Shown here in pieces: positions 53,111 through 62,557 of a stretch of 64,000 bases of DNA. This DNA comes from Metabacillus bambusae. GTDB lineage: Bacteria > Bacillota > Bacilli > Bacillales > Bacillaceae. The translations under genes and the position numbers were made by a program. The notes beneath the pieces were generated by a model. It searched no databases. It worked only from the letters and a program-made list of their open reading frames with translations, and had not been told where the DNA came from. The first letter of the stretch is position 1. Every line of letters starts with the position of its first letter. The DNA lies in contig NZ_JAGDEL010000002.1 in the NCBI RefSeq assembly GCF_017497975.1, positions 401,157 to 465,156 of the forward strand. The letters run 5' to 3'.

Positions 53111-55636
53111 TTAATCTATCTTTATAGGCTCTAGCCTATCCCTTAGTAATAACATTTCAAACTCTTCCAGACAAACGGGTTTACTAAAATAAAAACCCTG
53201 GATTTCATCGCATTTGAGTTGGTTTAAAAGAATAAATTGTTCCTCAGTTTCAACGCCTTCAGCTACAACCTTCATATTTAATCCATGCGCTAATTCGATT
53301 ATCGCGTTCGTGATAACTGAATCTTGAGGATCCAAGACAATATTTTTTATAAATGATCGATCAATTTTTATCGTGTGAAACTGATATTGTTTTAAATAGG
53401 TAATCGATGAAAACCCTGTTCCAAAATCATCTAAAGATAATTTTATCCCTAGATCCTTTATTATGTTAAGCGTATTCCTTACAATATGTTCATTTTGCAT
53501 TAAGGTACTTTCAGTAATTTCAAATTCTAGCAAGGTAGGGTCAAGCTTATTGGTTTTTATGATTTCAGTTACATATTTACCCCAATCCTTCTTAAGTAAA
53601 TTTTTCGGAGAAATATTAATTGAGATCGGCACAACCTGATGTCTATTCTCCAGCCAAGAGCGAAGTTGTTCACACACATTCCGAACAACCCAATTTCCAA
53701 TTTCTATGATCAATCCCGTTTCTTCTGCTAAAGGAATAAATTCTTGAGGAGAAACCAATCCCCATTCTTTGTGATTCCAACGGATAAGAGCTTCTGCACC
53801 GACTATTTTATTCGTAAACACATCTACTCGAGGTTGAAAATACATACAAAATTCATTTCGAGAAAGAGCATTGCGCAGATCCATTTCAAGCATAAAGGTT
53901 CTTTGCCCCTTATACTCTTCAATACTTTTTATCGGTAAATAAAAGATGTAATTATCCTTACCTAATTCCTTAGCACGACGTAATGCTGTATCAGCATTTT
54001 TTAATAATGTTTCTAAATCTAAGCCATGATTAGGAAATAGACTAATGCCTATACTCGTTGTGATAAAGAGTTCATATTCCTGAATCATAAACGGTTTCTT
54101 TAAAGCTGTTATAATCTTCTCTGAGATTGTAATTAATTCATTTGTATCCTCTAGAGATGGATACAAAATACCGAATTCATCACTACCTAATCTTGCTAAA
54201 AATCCGCCCTTAATGATGCATTGAGTAAGGCGAATTGATATTTGTTTTAATAATTCATCACCAATACTGTGTCCCAGTGTATCATTAACATACTTAAACC
54301 GATCCATGTCTAAATAGATAAGTCCAAATATACGATTCATTTCACTATGATACTCAATCATCTCAATTAATCTTTGATCAAACATTCTCTTATTTGGTAA
54401 ATCAGTTAAGTAGTCATAACGTGCAAAATAAAGCATTTGTGCTTCAGCAGTTTTATGATTCGTAATATCAGAAATGATTCCATCCTTACGAATCATTTCA
54501 CCATCATCAGTCATGTATGGTATCGTGTTGTCTTGCACCCAACGCACTTCATTATTTTTATGAATGATGCGATATTGGTGGTTAATATGATTACCTTTTA
54601 GTAAAAGCTTTTGTTGTGATAAGTAGCTTGGTAAGTCTTCAGGAAAGATAATCGCTTCCCAAGAAAATGAAGCATTCTTGATCTCATCATTTGAATAACC
54701 ACAGATTTTTTGTACGCCATCTGAAATAAAAGTTGCCTTATACTCTTTCATGTTGATTGACCAAATGCCTACTTCAAGATTATTGAAGATCGTTTGAAAC
54801 TGTTGTTCATTCTCTTTTAATCTTTTCTCAGCCAATCTTTTTTCTGTAATATCATGAATGATTCCAATGACTCTTACTGGTTTTTGATTTTCATCAATAA
54901 TTAAACTGGCTTTTTCATAAACAATTCTTTCTTCACCATTTGGCCTGACAATACGATATTCTATTTCGTAATCAATAGCCAGATGAAGTGATTTATTAAA
55001 AATTTGTTCATATCGTTTTCGATCTTTAGGATGAACAATCTCAACCATACTGCTATAGGTTGGAACAAATTCTGTATGACTGTCTATTCCAGTAATACAA
55101 TACATTTGATTTGACCAGAAGGCTTCATCCTCTAAGATATCATAATCCCAGCTCCCGATATTGGCGACTATTTGAGCATTATTAAGGCTATTTTGAACCT
55201 TTTCTAAGGCGATCTCTTTTTCCTTTAATTTACTGATTTCTTTAGCAATACCAAATATCCCGAGGATTTCACTCCCGACTATTATCGGGATATTCGTTAC
55301 ATTAATCTCTAAAGCACTGCCATCTTTACATAAGATAGCGGTTTCATAGCTTTGTACTTGTCCGCCACATGTTAATAAGAAGTTATCGATTGTCGAGTTC
55401 AGGTAATTCTTTTCAATATACTTTTCAAAGGAACCAAAAATCTCCTCATTCTTGTAGCCAGTGACAGAGTTTATGTGCTTGTTATAGGATAAAATGTTAC
55501 CAGATAAATCTAATATAAAAACTAAATCAGGATGGTTATCAAAAAGAGATTTGTAGGTTTTATCGATGTTTTCAAATAAAGTTGACTGTTTGCCATTGAT
55601 AGTGTTTTTCTGTGATAAAGCCTTCATGTCACTCAA
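53111..55636 (-). CDS. PAS-PAS-PAS-GGDEF-EAL cyclic-di-GMP enzyme
   Basis: Cytosolic signalling protein of 841 residues. Three PAS domains occupy about residues 29-140, 150-272 and 280-395 (LVFILDLSGNILSYNKHINS, YEIEYRIVRPNGEERIVYE, HQYRIIHKNNEVRWVQD). The GGDEF domain (about 400-560) has the signature changed to GSDEF in FLARLGSDEFGILYP, so cyclase activity may be weak or lost. The EAL domain (about 575-830) keeps all key residues: GAEALIRWN, SINISPKNL, LEFEITEST, SLDDFGTGFSS, TIKIDRSFI and VAEGVETEEQ. A working phosphodiesterase is therefore likely. It starts at TTG behind AGGAGG. No transmembrane segments. Confidence 0.93.
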   Translation of the reverse strand: MSDMKALSQKNTINGKQSTLFENIDKTYKSLFDNHPDLVFILDLSGNILSYNKHINSVTGYKNEEIFGSFEKYIEKNYLNSTIDNFLLTCGGQVQSYETAILCKDGSALEINVTNIPIIVGSEILGIFGIAKEISKLKEKEIALEKVQNSLNNAQIVANIGSWDYDILEDEAFWSNQMYCITGIDSHTEFVPTYSSMVEIVHPKDRKRYEQIFNKSLHLAIDYEIEYRIVRPNGEERIVYEKASLIIDENQKPVRVIGIIHDITEKRLAEKRLKENEQQFQTIFNNLEVGIWSINMKEYKATFISDGVQKICGYSNDEIKNASFSWEAIIFPEDLPSYLSQQKLLLKGNHINHQYRIIHKNNEVRWVQDNTIPYMTDDGEMIRKDGIISDITNHKTAEAQMLYFARYDYLTDLPNKRMFDQRLIEMIEYHSEMNRIFGLIYLDMDRFKYVNDTLGHSIGDELLKQISIRLTQCIIKGGFLARLGSDEFGILYPSLEDTNELITISEKIITALKKPFMIQEYELFITTSIGISLFPNHGLDLETLLKNADTALRRAKELGKDNYIFYLPIKSIEEYKGQRTFMLEMDLRNALSRNEFCMYFQPRVDVFTNKIVGAEALIRWNHKEWGLVSPQEFIPLAEETGLIIEIGNWVVRNVCEQLRSWLENRHQVVPISINISPKNLLKKDWGKYVTEIIKTNKLDPTLLEFEITESTLMQNEHIVRNTLNIIKDLGIKLSLDDFGTGFSSITYLKQYQFHTIKIDRSFIKNIVLDPQDSVITNAIIELAHGLNMKVVAEGVETEEQFILLNQLKCDEIQGFYFSKPVCLEEFEMLLLRDRLEPIKID

Positions 55637-55900
55637 AAAAGGAACCTCCTAATGTATGTAAATAATTTTATTCGAGTCTAATATGAAGTAGTTTAAAACG
55701 CCTTCTTAAAGTTCTACATTGATATCATCTATTCTAATTACTATTCGTCATTTTTAAGGGTATTGCCTACTAATTACCTATCATTAAACAAAATTATTAG
55801 CAATATTGTACCATTAATCTTGTTGTTTTCGACAGCATTCCGCTTAAAAAAACTACTATTCTAATAATTGAATCAGTCTCAACTTATCCCGCCTCAAAAA
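55637..55900. other. Divergent upstream region
   Basis: AT-rich region between the leftward PAS-GGDEF-EAL gene and the rightward ABC operon. I see no gene, hairpin or recognisable operator before 55901. Confidence 0.5.
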
Positions 55901-55967
55901 AATGAGTGATTACTCACTTTACAAAAGGAATAGCAGGGTTTATTATTTTAGTGAGTAATCACTCATT
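55901..55967 (+). promoter_or_regulatory. Promoter with two mirrored TetR-type operators
   Basis: AATGAGTGATTACTCACT (55901-55918) recurs as its exact reverse complement AGTGAGTAATCACTCATT (55950-55967). Each contains the dyad GAGT-N4-ACTC. Between them lies a promoter: TTTACA (55918-55923), a 17-base spacer, and TATTAT (55941-55946). One operator touches the -35 and the other follows the -10, so a bound repressor would block the ABC operon. The TetR gene two genes downstream is the likely binder. Confidence 0.8.
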
Positions 55968-55989
55968 TTATAGGAAGAGGTGAAGAATT

Positions 55990-56766
55990 TTGAAACATAC
56001 AAAAGAGATTGTTTCAATTCAACATATCTCAAGAGCATTTGGAAAACAGCAGGTCTTAAACGATATTAGTCTAGATATCTATGAAGGCGAGATCTTTGGA
56101 CTTCTTGGGCCCTCAGGTGCTGGTAAAACCACGCTAGTCAAACAGTTGGTTGGATTGGATCTACCAACATCAGGAGAGAACTTTCTTTTTCAAGAAAAAA
56201 TGCCATCATTAAAATTAATCGAAAGAGTCGGATATATGGCCCAAGCTGATGCACTTTATGGAGAATTATCAGCAAAGGAAAATCTTCAATTTTTTGCATC
56301 ACTTTATGGTTTAAAGGGCATGAAGCAGCAACAAAGAATGACTGAGGTGATGGAAGTCGTTCAGCTTACTGATCACATGACTAAACTCGTCTCTAATTAC
56401 TCTGGTGGCATGAAAAGAAGGCTATCATTAGCTATTGCACTTCTCCACGAGCCTGACATTCTAATACTCGATGAGCCTACTGTCGGGATTGACCCAGTTT
56501 TGAGAAAAAGCATTTGGGAAGCATTCTATGACCTAAAGAAAAGGGGTACGACGATTATTGTGACGACACACGTCATGGATGAAGCTGAAAAATGTGACAG
56601 ATTAGGATTAATGCGAAATGGTGGCCTGATTGCAGTTGGTACACCAAAGGAACTGAAAGAAAAAACAAAGACCACAACAATTGAAGAATCATTTCTTGTC
56701 TATGGAGGTGCTACTAATGAGAATAAAAGCTTTAGTCATTCGAATTTTACGACAAATCGTTCGTGA
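55990..56766 (+). CDS. ABC-2 type exporter ATPase
   Basis: ATP-binding subunit of 258 residues. Walker A is LLGPSGAGKTTLVKQL (about residues 36-50), signature YSGGMKRRLSLAIAL, Walker B DILILDEPTVGIDPV, and the switch His is in IIVTTHVMDEAEKC. These match DrrA/NatA-like exporters for drugs or lipids. It starts at TTG behind GAGGTG. The C-terminus overlaps the permease gene by 50 bases. Under the mirrored TetR-type operators. Confidence 0.92.
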   Translation: MKHTKEIVSIQHISRAFGKQQVLNDISLDIYEGEIFGLLGPSGAGKTTLVKQLVGLDLPTSGENFLFQEKMPSLKLIERVGYMAQADALYGELSAKENLQFFASLYGLKGMKQQQRMTEVMEVVQLTDHMTKLVSNYSGGMKRRLSLAIALLHEPDILILDEPTVGIDPVLRKSIWEAFYDLKKRGTTIIVTTHVMDEAEKCDRLGLMRNGGLIAVGTPKELKEKTKTTTIEESFLVYGGATNENKSFSHSNFTTNRS

Positions 56767-57745
56767 TAAAAGAACGATGGGGTTGCTAATATTCGCTCCA
56801 ATACTTGTTTTAACGATGCTTCACTTCGTTTTTAATAGTGATGATTATAACCCTAAGGTAGGTCTAGTAAATGTTCCAGAATCAATCGTAGATAAACTCG
56901 AGCTAGATGACGCAACCGTCACTCAATATAATGAAGAAAAGGATGCTAAAAAGGACCTTTCTGATCGAGAAATCGATGGCTATGTCCGATTTGACAACCA
57001 GGTTCCTTCAATTTTTCTTGAAGGTAGTGATCCAAGTGTTACTGGAGCAACAGTTAAATGGATCCAAACCGCTTTAGGTCCTCTGCAAGGAAATAGCGCA
57101 GCTTTTAACCTTGAAGTTGATTACTTACACGGTTCCAGTGAAATGGGACAGTTTGATTATTTTGGACCAGTTCTTCTCGGATTTTTTGTTTTCTTCTTTG
57201 TATTCCTTATTGCTGGCGTTTCGTTTTTAAGAGAACGCACAACAGGAACACTCGAACGACTTCTATCAAGTCCATTGCGAAAGTGGGAAATCGTAATTGG
57301 CTATGTACTTGGCTTTGGTATATTTACCATGGTTCAGGCGTCAATCATTGCCGCTTATGCTATTTATGTATTAGGGATGCTGATGGAAGGAGCTTTCGTC
57401 TATGTCATGTTAATAACCTTACTCCTTTCGTTAACAGCTCTTACTTTAGGAATTTTACTTTCAGCTTTTGCTAATAATGAACTGCAAATGATTCAGTTTA
57501 TACCGATTATCGTTGTCCCGCAAATTTTCTTTTCTGGATTGTTTAACTTAGAAACAATTTCTGACTGGCTCAGCTGGATTGGACCATTTACACCATTATA
57601 CTATGCTGCAGATGCATTAAGAGAAGTAATGGTTAGAGGCTATGGCTGGGATGAAATCCACCTGGATCTCCTTGCTTTGGCAGGCTTCTCCATCTTATTT
57701 ATGATGTTAAACATCTTAGCGCTTAGAAAGTACCGGAAAATATAG
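56717..57745 (+). CDS. ABC-2 type exporter permease
   Basis: Membrane subunit of about 342 residues with one N-terminal helix (about 20-40), an external domain of about 120 residues (SIVDKLELDDATVTQYNEEK), and five C-terminal helices after residue 155. FLRERTTGTLERLLSSPLRK is the amphipathic coupling segment typical of ABC-2 permeases, and IPIIVVPQIFFSGLFNLE is a conserved re-entrant part. I chose the ATG at 56717, behind GGAGG; a longer frame starts inside the ATPase gene. It works with the preceding ATPase; export of a drug or lipid is inferred. Confidence 0.9.
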   Translation: MRIKALVIRILRQIVRDKRTMGLLIFAPILVLTMLHFVFNSDDYNPKVGLVNVPESIVDKLELDDATVTQYNEEKDAKKDLSDREIDGYVRFDNQVPSIFLEGSDPSVTGATVKWIQTALGPLQGNSAAFNLEVDYLHGSSEMGQFDYFGPVLLGFFVFFFVFLIAGVSFLRERTTGTLERLLSSPLRKWEIVIGYVLGFGIFTMVQASIIAAYAIYVLGMLMEGAFVYVMLITLLLSLTALTLGILLSAFANNELQMIQFIPIIVVPQIFFSGLFNLETISDWLSWIGPFTPLYYAADALREVMVRGYGWDEIHLDLLALAGFSILFMMLNILALRKYRKI

Positions 57746-57833
57746 AATACGCACATAAACTAAATGTTGAATTTCACCTTCTAGTAAAAATCCTTTATTA
57801 TAGACTTATATTCAAGGTACAAAGGAGCACAAA

Positions 57834-58484
57834 ATGTCTGAACAAGATAAAATGATCGATGAATTGTTTAATCATGATGAGGAGTTAACAGAAAAGCAGA
57901 AAAAAATCTTAGCTGCTGCAATTGAGTCCTTTGCAGAGAAAGGCTATGCGGCAACCTCTACAAGTGAAATTGCGAAAAAAGCTGGTGTAGCAGAAGGAAC
58001 AATCTTTAGGCATTATAAAACGAAAAAGGAATTACTGCTAACCATTGTTGCCCCAATGATGGCGAAACTAATAGCACCTTTTGTTATAAAAGATTTTAAT
58101 AAAGTACTAAACCAGGATTATGAACGCTTTGAAGACTTCGTGAAAGCGATGATTGAGAACCGCACAAAATTTCTCGTAAGTAACATGCAGCTTTTTCGAA
58201 TACTCATTCAAGAAATTCCTTTTCAACCAGAATTAAAAGAACAATTCAAGGAACATATTGCGAAAAAGATATTTGAACGTTTCGAAAAGGTGATTGCACA
58301 TTACCAAGCTAAAGGACAGATCATTGACATGCCACCTTATAGCGTTATCCGGATGACAGCTTCAACGATCTTTGGCTATGTCATTGCCCGCTATTTGCTA
58401 GTGCCTGAAGCGGAATGGGACGATGAAGCAGAAATCGAAAGAACTGTACAAATTTTAATGCACGGGTTATCTCCTAAAAAGTAA
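57834..58484 (+). CDS. TetR family repressor of the ABC exporter
   Basis: Regulator of 216 residues. The N-terminal DNA-binding domain is ILAAAIESFAEKGYAATSTS, then EIAKKAGVAEGTIFRHYKTK (about residues 25-65); the remainder is a helical ligand-binding domain. The start ATG is behind AAAGGAG, 88 bases after the permease. Shared orientation and the paired operators upstream suggest that it represses the operon it belongs to. The inducer is unknown, possibly the exported compound. Confidence 0.9.
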   Translation: MSEQDKMIDELFNHDEELTEKQKKILAAAIESFAEKGYAATSTSEIAKKAGVAEGTIFRHYKTKKELLLTIVAPMMAKLIAPFVIKDFNKVLNQDYERFEDFVKAMIENRTKFLVSNMQLFRILIQEIPFQPELKEQFKEHIAKKIFERFEKVIAHYQAKGQIIDMPPYSVIRMTASTIFGYVIARYLLVPEAEWDDEAEIERTVQILMHGLSPKK

Positions 58485-58520
58485 AGGTTATCGATGTATT
58501 TTAAGTCGCATGCAAAAAGT

Positions 58521-58565
58521 AACAAGGAAGGCTAGTACATAAGATTTGGACCATCCTTCCTTGTT
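58521..58565. terminator. Terminator between convergent tetR and aldehyde dehydrogenase genes
   Basis: AACAAGGAAGG and CCTTCCTTGTT form a perfect 11-base stem; usable from both sides. Confidence 0.75.
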
Positions 58566-58570
58566 ATCAA

Positions 58571-59971
58571 CTATTTCATAAATCGCTTAATGATTTTCAA
58601 ACTATTTTTTGCATTTGGATAACGAATACCTAAGTCAAAACGATTCGTTTGTTTGAGAACACTTTTGTAATGTGAGAAGGCAACAAAACTGGATTCACCA
58701 TGGTATGAACCCATCCCACTTTCTCCTACTCCACCGAATGGAAGGTAAGGTGTCGCTATGTGCATTAACGTATCGTTTACACAGCCCCCTCCGAATGAAA
58801 TGGAATCTGTAACCGCCCTTTCAATCTCTTCATTTGTAGTAAAAATATAAAGAGCCAATGGCTTTGGACGACTTGTAACAAAATCAATAACTTCTTGAAT
58901 ATGTTCATATTCAATTATCGGCAAAATCGGACCGAAAATTTCATCCGTCATAACAGATACTGACATATCTCTAGGCTTTAGCAAAGTGGGTCCAATCTTA
59001 TGTTTTTCGTCGCTAATTTGTCCACCGAACAAGATTTCTCCATCATTTAAATACCCTCTTACACGATTGAAATGTCGGTCATTCACAATTTTGGGATAGT
59101 CTTCGTTTTCAATTGGATTTTGTCTATAAAAATCAACAGCAACTATTTTTAATTCTTCGATAAACTTGTTTCGAATGTCTTTATGAACGTACAAGTAATC
59201 AGGGGCTATACAAGTTTGTCCTGAATTTGTCCATTTTCCAAATGCAATTCTTTTAGCCGCCAAGCCTATATCTGCAGTTTCGTCTACAATACAAGGGCTT
59301 TTTCCCCCAAGCTCTAGAGTAACAGGAATCAATCGTTTAGCTGCTGCTTGCATCACGATTTTCCCAACCGGTACACTCCCTGTAAAAAAAATAAAATCAA
59401 ACGGCTGCTCAAGTAAGTGGCTAGTTGTTTCTACTCCACCTTCCATTACCGTAATAAATGAGGGATCAAACACTTCTTTTATTACCCTAGCAAGCAAGCT
59501 TGAAGTATGTGGTGTTAATTCTGAGGGTTTTAAAATAGCCGTATTTCCCGCAGCAATTGCACCTATTAGTGGAGCTAGTTGTAATTGGAAAGGATAGTTC
59601 CATGGCGCAATAATTAGTGTGACTCCATAAGGTTCGGCAATTTTGTATCCTTTTGACCCAATATGGGTCTTTGCTGTTTTTACCTTTTCTGGCTTCATCC
59701 ATTTGTTGATATTTTTTAAAGTAAAACGGATCTCTTCAAGCAAAAATCCAATTTCAGTAACATATGCTTCGGTTTTTGATTTATTTAAGTCGAGTTTTAG
59801 TGCTTCACATATTTGCTCCTCATTGGAACGGATTAGATCAGCAAGGTTTTCAAGCATTTTGACTCTAAATTCAATTGATTTTGTTTGACCACTATGAAAG
59901 AACTTTTTCTGCAGTTGAACGTTTGAATAAACTGAATCTAGCGTATGCTCTTTATTAATTGTTTTAGGCAA
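58571..59971 (-). CDS. Aldehyde dehydrogenase (YwdH-like)
   Basis: NAD(P)-dependent aldehyde dehydrogenase of 466 residues, of the short class 3-like group (YwdH about 456). Features: APWNYPFQLQLAPLIGAIAA, the cofactor-binding FFTGSVPVGKIVMQAA, catalytic Glu in LELGGKSPCIVDE, nucleophile Cys in NSGQTCIAPDYLYV (about residue 250), and EIFGPILPI. It probably oxidises medium- or long-chain aldehydes. It starts at TTG behind GGAGGG. Upstream on the same strand lies a truncated TetR relic. Confidence 0.92.
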   Translation of the reverse strand: MPKTINKEHTLDSVYSNVQLQKKFFHSGQTKSIEFRVKMLENLADLIRSNEEQICEALKLDLNKSKTEAYVTEIGFLLEEIRFTLKNINKWMKPEKVKTAKTHIGSKGYKIAEPYGVTLIIAPWNYPFQLQLAPLIGAIAAGNTAILKPSELTPHTSSLLARVIKEVFDPSFITVMEGGVETTSHLLEQPFDFIFFTGSVPVGKIVMQAAAKRLIPVTLELGGKSPCIVDETADIGLAAKRIAFGKWTNSGQTCIAPDYLYVHKDIRNKFIEELKIVAVDFYRQNPIENEDYPKIVNDRHFNRVRGYLNDGEILFGGQISDEKHKIGPTLLKPRDMSVSVMTDEIFGPILPIIEYEHIQEVIDFVTSRPKPLALYIFTTNEEIERAVTDSISFGGGCVNDTLMHIATPYLPFGGVGESGMGSYHGESSFVAFSHYKSVLKQTNRFDLGIRYPNAKNSLKIIKRFMK

Positions 59972-59990
59972 CGAAATCCCTCCTATCTAT

Positions 59991-60230
59991 TTAGCTTTCC
60001 TCAACACATATTGAATTTAAATGATATACAAACAACCTTTGAATGCGGTCTTTATTTAATCTTTCAGAATCAAGCAATGCATGTATGGCAATTCCATCTA
60101 TTAGAGCATATAATCTTTCAACTTCTAAAGATTTATCAAGCTGTTCACGGAGTAGATTTTCATATTCTAGGTAATCTAGTAATTTTTTGAGTCTGTTATA
60201 GATACCATCTTGATATGCATCAAAGTAAAG
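59991..60230 (-). pseudogene. TetR family regulator, C-terminal relic
   Basis: The minus strand reads an open frame of about 80 codons with no start, from FDAYQDGIYNRLKKLLDYLE through VERLYALIDGIAIHALLD and SERLNKDRIQRLFVYHL to a TAA at 59991. This is the ligand-domain end of a TetR repressor; the whole DNA-binding part is missing. It begins directly beside the hairpin that ends the drug transporter gene, so a deletion has fused the two. It probably once controlled the adjacent transporter or dehydrogenase. Confidence 0.75.
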
Positions 60231-60258
60231 AGCTTATCCTAATGTGAATAAGCTCTTA
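60228..60258 (-). terminator. Hairpin after the drug transporter gene
   Basis: AAGAGCTTAT and ATAAGCTCTT stem; lies 20 bases after the transporter stop. Confidence 0.6.
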
Positions 60259-60279
60259 CTACTTTATTAATAATTTTCG

Positions 60280-61809
60280 CTATTCAGTCTGTGGTTCCTG
60301 CTTTGTTGCAGGAGTTGACATTGCAAGTCGGTCATTCGTCAACATAAAAACAAAAACAATAACAAGAGCAGCAGGGATCAACGCCCACATAAATGTTTGG
60401 GCAATTGAACTAGATAAAGCATCTGTGATTTTTTCAAGTATCGGTTCAGGAATTGCTTTTCTTGCTTCAGGTGATAAAAGAGACCGTGGATCACTTGAGG
60501 CACTTCCCTCAAACGTTTGCCCGCTGCCTTCGAAAGATTTATTCATATGATCAGAAAAGATGTTCCGCTGGATGATTCCGTAAACCGTTATTCCGATCGT
60601 CATTCCAAGTTGTCGTACAAAAGAGATTGTTGAATTGGCTGATCCCCTTTGCCTTGCATCCATATGATGAATTGCAGCCATGCTTAATACAGAGAAGGAG
60701 GCTCCTGTGCCAAGTCCAACAATAATCATGTACAACGTTAAGGTTAATTTTGGTGTATCCACTGTCAGTGTACCTAGAAGGTAGATTCCAACAATGAAGA
60801 TAACTGCGAAAGCCATCATCACATTCCGATATCCGATCCTTGACGCTAAGATTGCCCCTAGTTGACTCGAAACGACAACACCGAGCATCATAGGCAGAAG
60901 AATAAGTCCAGAATTTGTAGCAGTTCCTCCTGTGACACCCTGTACGTAAAGAGGGATATAGATAGATGCGACAATAAATGCTATACCATAAAACAATCCA
61001 ACAAGAGTGCTAGAAGCAAACAATCTGTTCTTAAACATGGTAAACGATATAACCGGGTCTGATGCTTTCGTTTCGACAAATAAAAATGTTATAAATAAAA
61101 TGACAAAGCCTACAAATAAACTAATAATATTAATTGAGTCCCAATCATATTCGTTTCCACCAAGCTCTAATGCAAACATAAGGCAAATAACTGAACCTAC
61201 AAGGGTAAATGCACCAAACCAATCAATCTTTTGCTTAGAATGCTCTAGCGATTCTTGATAATATTTAAAGATTAAAAAGAATGAAAGTAGCCCGAGCGGA
61301 AGGTTAATGTAGAAAATCCAATGCCAGCTTATGTAATCCGTTATATAAGCACCTAGCAACGGACCAAAAATACTTGAAAGACCAAAAACTGCTCCAAACA
61401 AGCCTGTCATTTTCCCTCGTTTTTCTGGTGGGAAAATATCAAAAAGAATAGTAAAGGTGATTGGGATTAGCGCACCTCCACCAATTCCTTGTATAGCTCG
61501 ATAAACGCTGAGCTGCTCAATACTTTGTGCTGTACCGCAAAGAATGGAACCAATTAAAAAAAGAACAATCCCGAAGATGAAAAATCGTTTGCGTCCAAAC
61601 ATGTCGGACAGCTTCCCAAAGATTGGCATACCGGCCATCTCAGCTACCATATAGGCAGAAGTGACCCATATGAATTTATCAAGGCCTCCCAAATCTGAAA
61701 CAATTGTCCCCATCGCTGTTGCTACAATCGTATTGTCCATTGATGACATCAATATAGCAAGTAGCAAACCAGCAACAACAAATCCTAATTTGTTATTCTC
61801 AGTTTTCAA
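60280..61809 (-). CDS. MFS drug transporter, DHA2 (14-TM) family
   Basis: Proton-driven multidrug exporter of 509 residues with about 14 hydrophobic helices, like EmrB/QacA/LmrB. Motif A between TM2 and TM3 is GKLSDMFGRKRFF, motif D1-like DNTIVATAMGTI is at the N-terminus, and motif C is in GLFGAVFGLSSIFGPLLGA (about residues 135-153). An extracellular loop of about 60 residues precedes the last helix. It starts at TTG behind AAAGGAG. The regulator gene downstream is a relic, so control may be lost. Confidence 0.92.
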   Translation of the reverse strand: MKTENNKLGFVVAGLLLAILMSSMDNTIVATAMGTIVSDLGGLDKFIWVTSAYMVAEMAGMPIFGKLSDMFGRKRFFIFGIVLFLIGSILCGTAQSIEQLSVYRAIQGIGGGALIPITFTILFDIFPPEKRGKMTGLFGAVFGLSSIFGPLLGAYITDYISWHWIFYINLPLGLLSFFLIFKYYQESLEHSKQKIDWFGAFTLVGSVICLMFALELGGNEYDWDSINIISLFVGFVILFITFLFVETKASDPVISFTMFKNRLFASSTLVGLFYGIAFIVASIYIPLYVQGVTGGTATNSGLILLPMMLGVVVSSQLGAILASRIGYRNVMMAFAVIFIVGIYLLGTLTVDTPKLTLTLYMIIVGLGTGASFSVLSMAAIHHMDARQRGSANSTISFVRQLGMTIGITVYGIIQRNIFSDHMNKSFEGSGQTFEGSASSDPRSLLSPEARKAIPEPILEKITDALSSSIAQTFMWALIPAALVIVFVFMLTNDRLAMSTPATKQEPQTE

Positions 61810-61889
61810 ATGTGTGTCTCCTTTAATCTATTTAGGTTGTTTCCTTACTACTATAAAATCACTTAATGACACTCTTCAAATCTACAACA

Positions 61890-62168
61890 TTATAATTTCA
61901 CTTTAACCTTCATATTATCCTTCAAATTGACATCCACTAACAGTAGTCCTTTGTGACTCTTCAGGGAAGACACTAATACTTTAAGTGTCATTTTATCCAA
62001 TGAATCAGGTAGCCATACACTTACTTTAGAATCTTGTTTTGTCCATTTTTTCACCTGTTTCCAAAAAGCATGTGACGATAAAAGAGAGCCACAGCAATTC
62101 AAAACAAAATAAGGAACTGGGACAACAATGCGATAGGTTTTCCTTGTTACAATCGTTACTTTAATCAT
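61890..62168 (-). CDS. Hypothetical protein, third gene of the DUF2089 cassette
   Basis: Basic protein of 92 residues that I do not recognise. It has alternating strand-like segments (IKVTIVTRKTYRIVVPVPYF, KVSVWLPDSLDKMTLKVLV, GLLLVDVNLKDNMKVKVKL), suggesting a small beta fold, with no signal peptide or membrane helix. The C-terminal part echoes the DIDIDLL ... GQIVDI segment of the protein coded just upstream (62174-62557), so the two may share a domain. Its ATG is only five bases after that gene's stop, with a weak GAGTGAG ribosome site, so it is probably translationally coupled. Confidence 0.6.
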   Translation of the reverse strand: MIKVTIVTRKTYRIVVPVPYFVLNCCGSLLSSHAFWKQVKKWTKQDSKVSVWLPDSLDKMTLKVLVSSLKSHKGLLLVDVNLKDNMKVKVKL

Positions 62169-62173
62169 TTATC

Positions 62174-62557
62174 TCACTCAATAATAACGGATACCTTATC
62201 GCCGTTTGCATAGGTAATATCAACGATTTGTCCGTCTATTTCGTTTTCTATGGCTTGCAGAAGAAGATCAATATCAATGTCCTTCACATACATTTCTGCT
62301 TGCGGAACCTTGGTTGCAATTCCATGGCCTGCTTTTAAAACAGCTTTAACTAGATTGATTGGCACATTCACATTAATATTATCTCTCTCAGTAGATAAAA
62401 CTTGTACTCTAAGCATCTTTTTATTGTAAGCTTCTTCTTTTTCCGGTAGATTTCTTGTTTCGGTTCCTCTCATCACCTGTAGAAGTTCAGTTGCTTTTTC
62501 TACATCAAGCTTTCCTTCTTGTACCATGGCCATCACTTTAGCTATTTCCTCTTTCAT
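62174..62557 (-). CDS. SHOCT-like/YvlB-type small protein
   Basis: Protein of 127 residues. The N-terminal helical pair MKEEIAKVMAMVQEGKLDVE (followed by KATELLQ) resembles the short-helix domain found at the start of YvlB-like proteins. The C-terminal half (VPINLVKAVLKAGHGIATK to GDKVSVIIE) is a strand-rich part common to that group. I chose the ATG at 62557, behind GAGGTGG; it overlaps the end of the DUF2089 gene by 20 bases. Function unknown; in Bacillus such genes often belong to envelope-stress regulons. Confidence 0.7.
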   Translation of the reverse strand: MKEEIAKVMAMVQEGKLDVEKATELLQVMRGTETRNLPEKEEAYNKKMLRVQVLSTERDNINVNVPINLVKAVLKAGHGIATKVPQAEMYVKDIDIDLLLQAIENEIDGQIVDITYANGDKVSVIIE

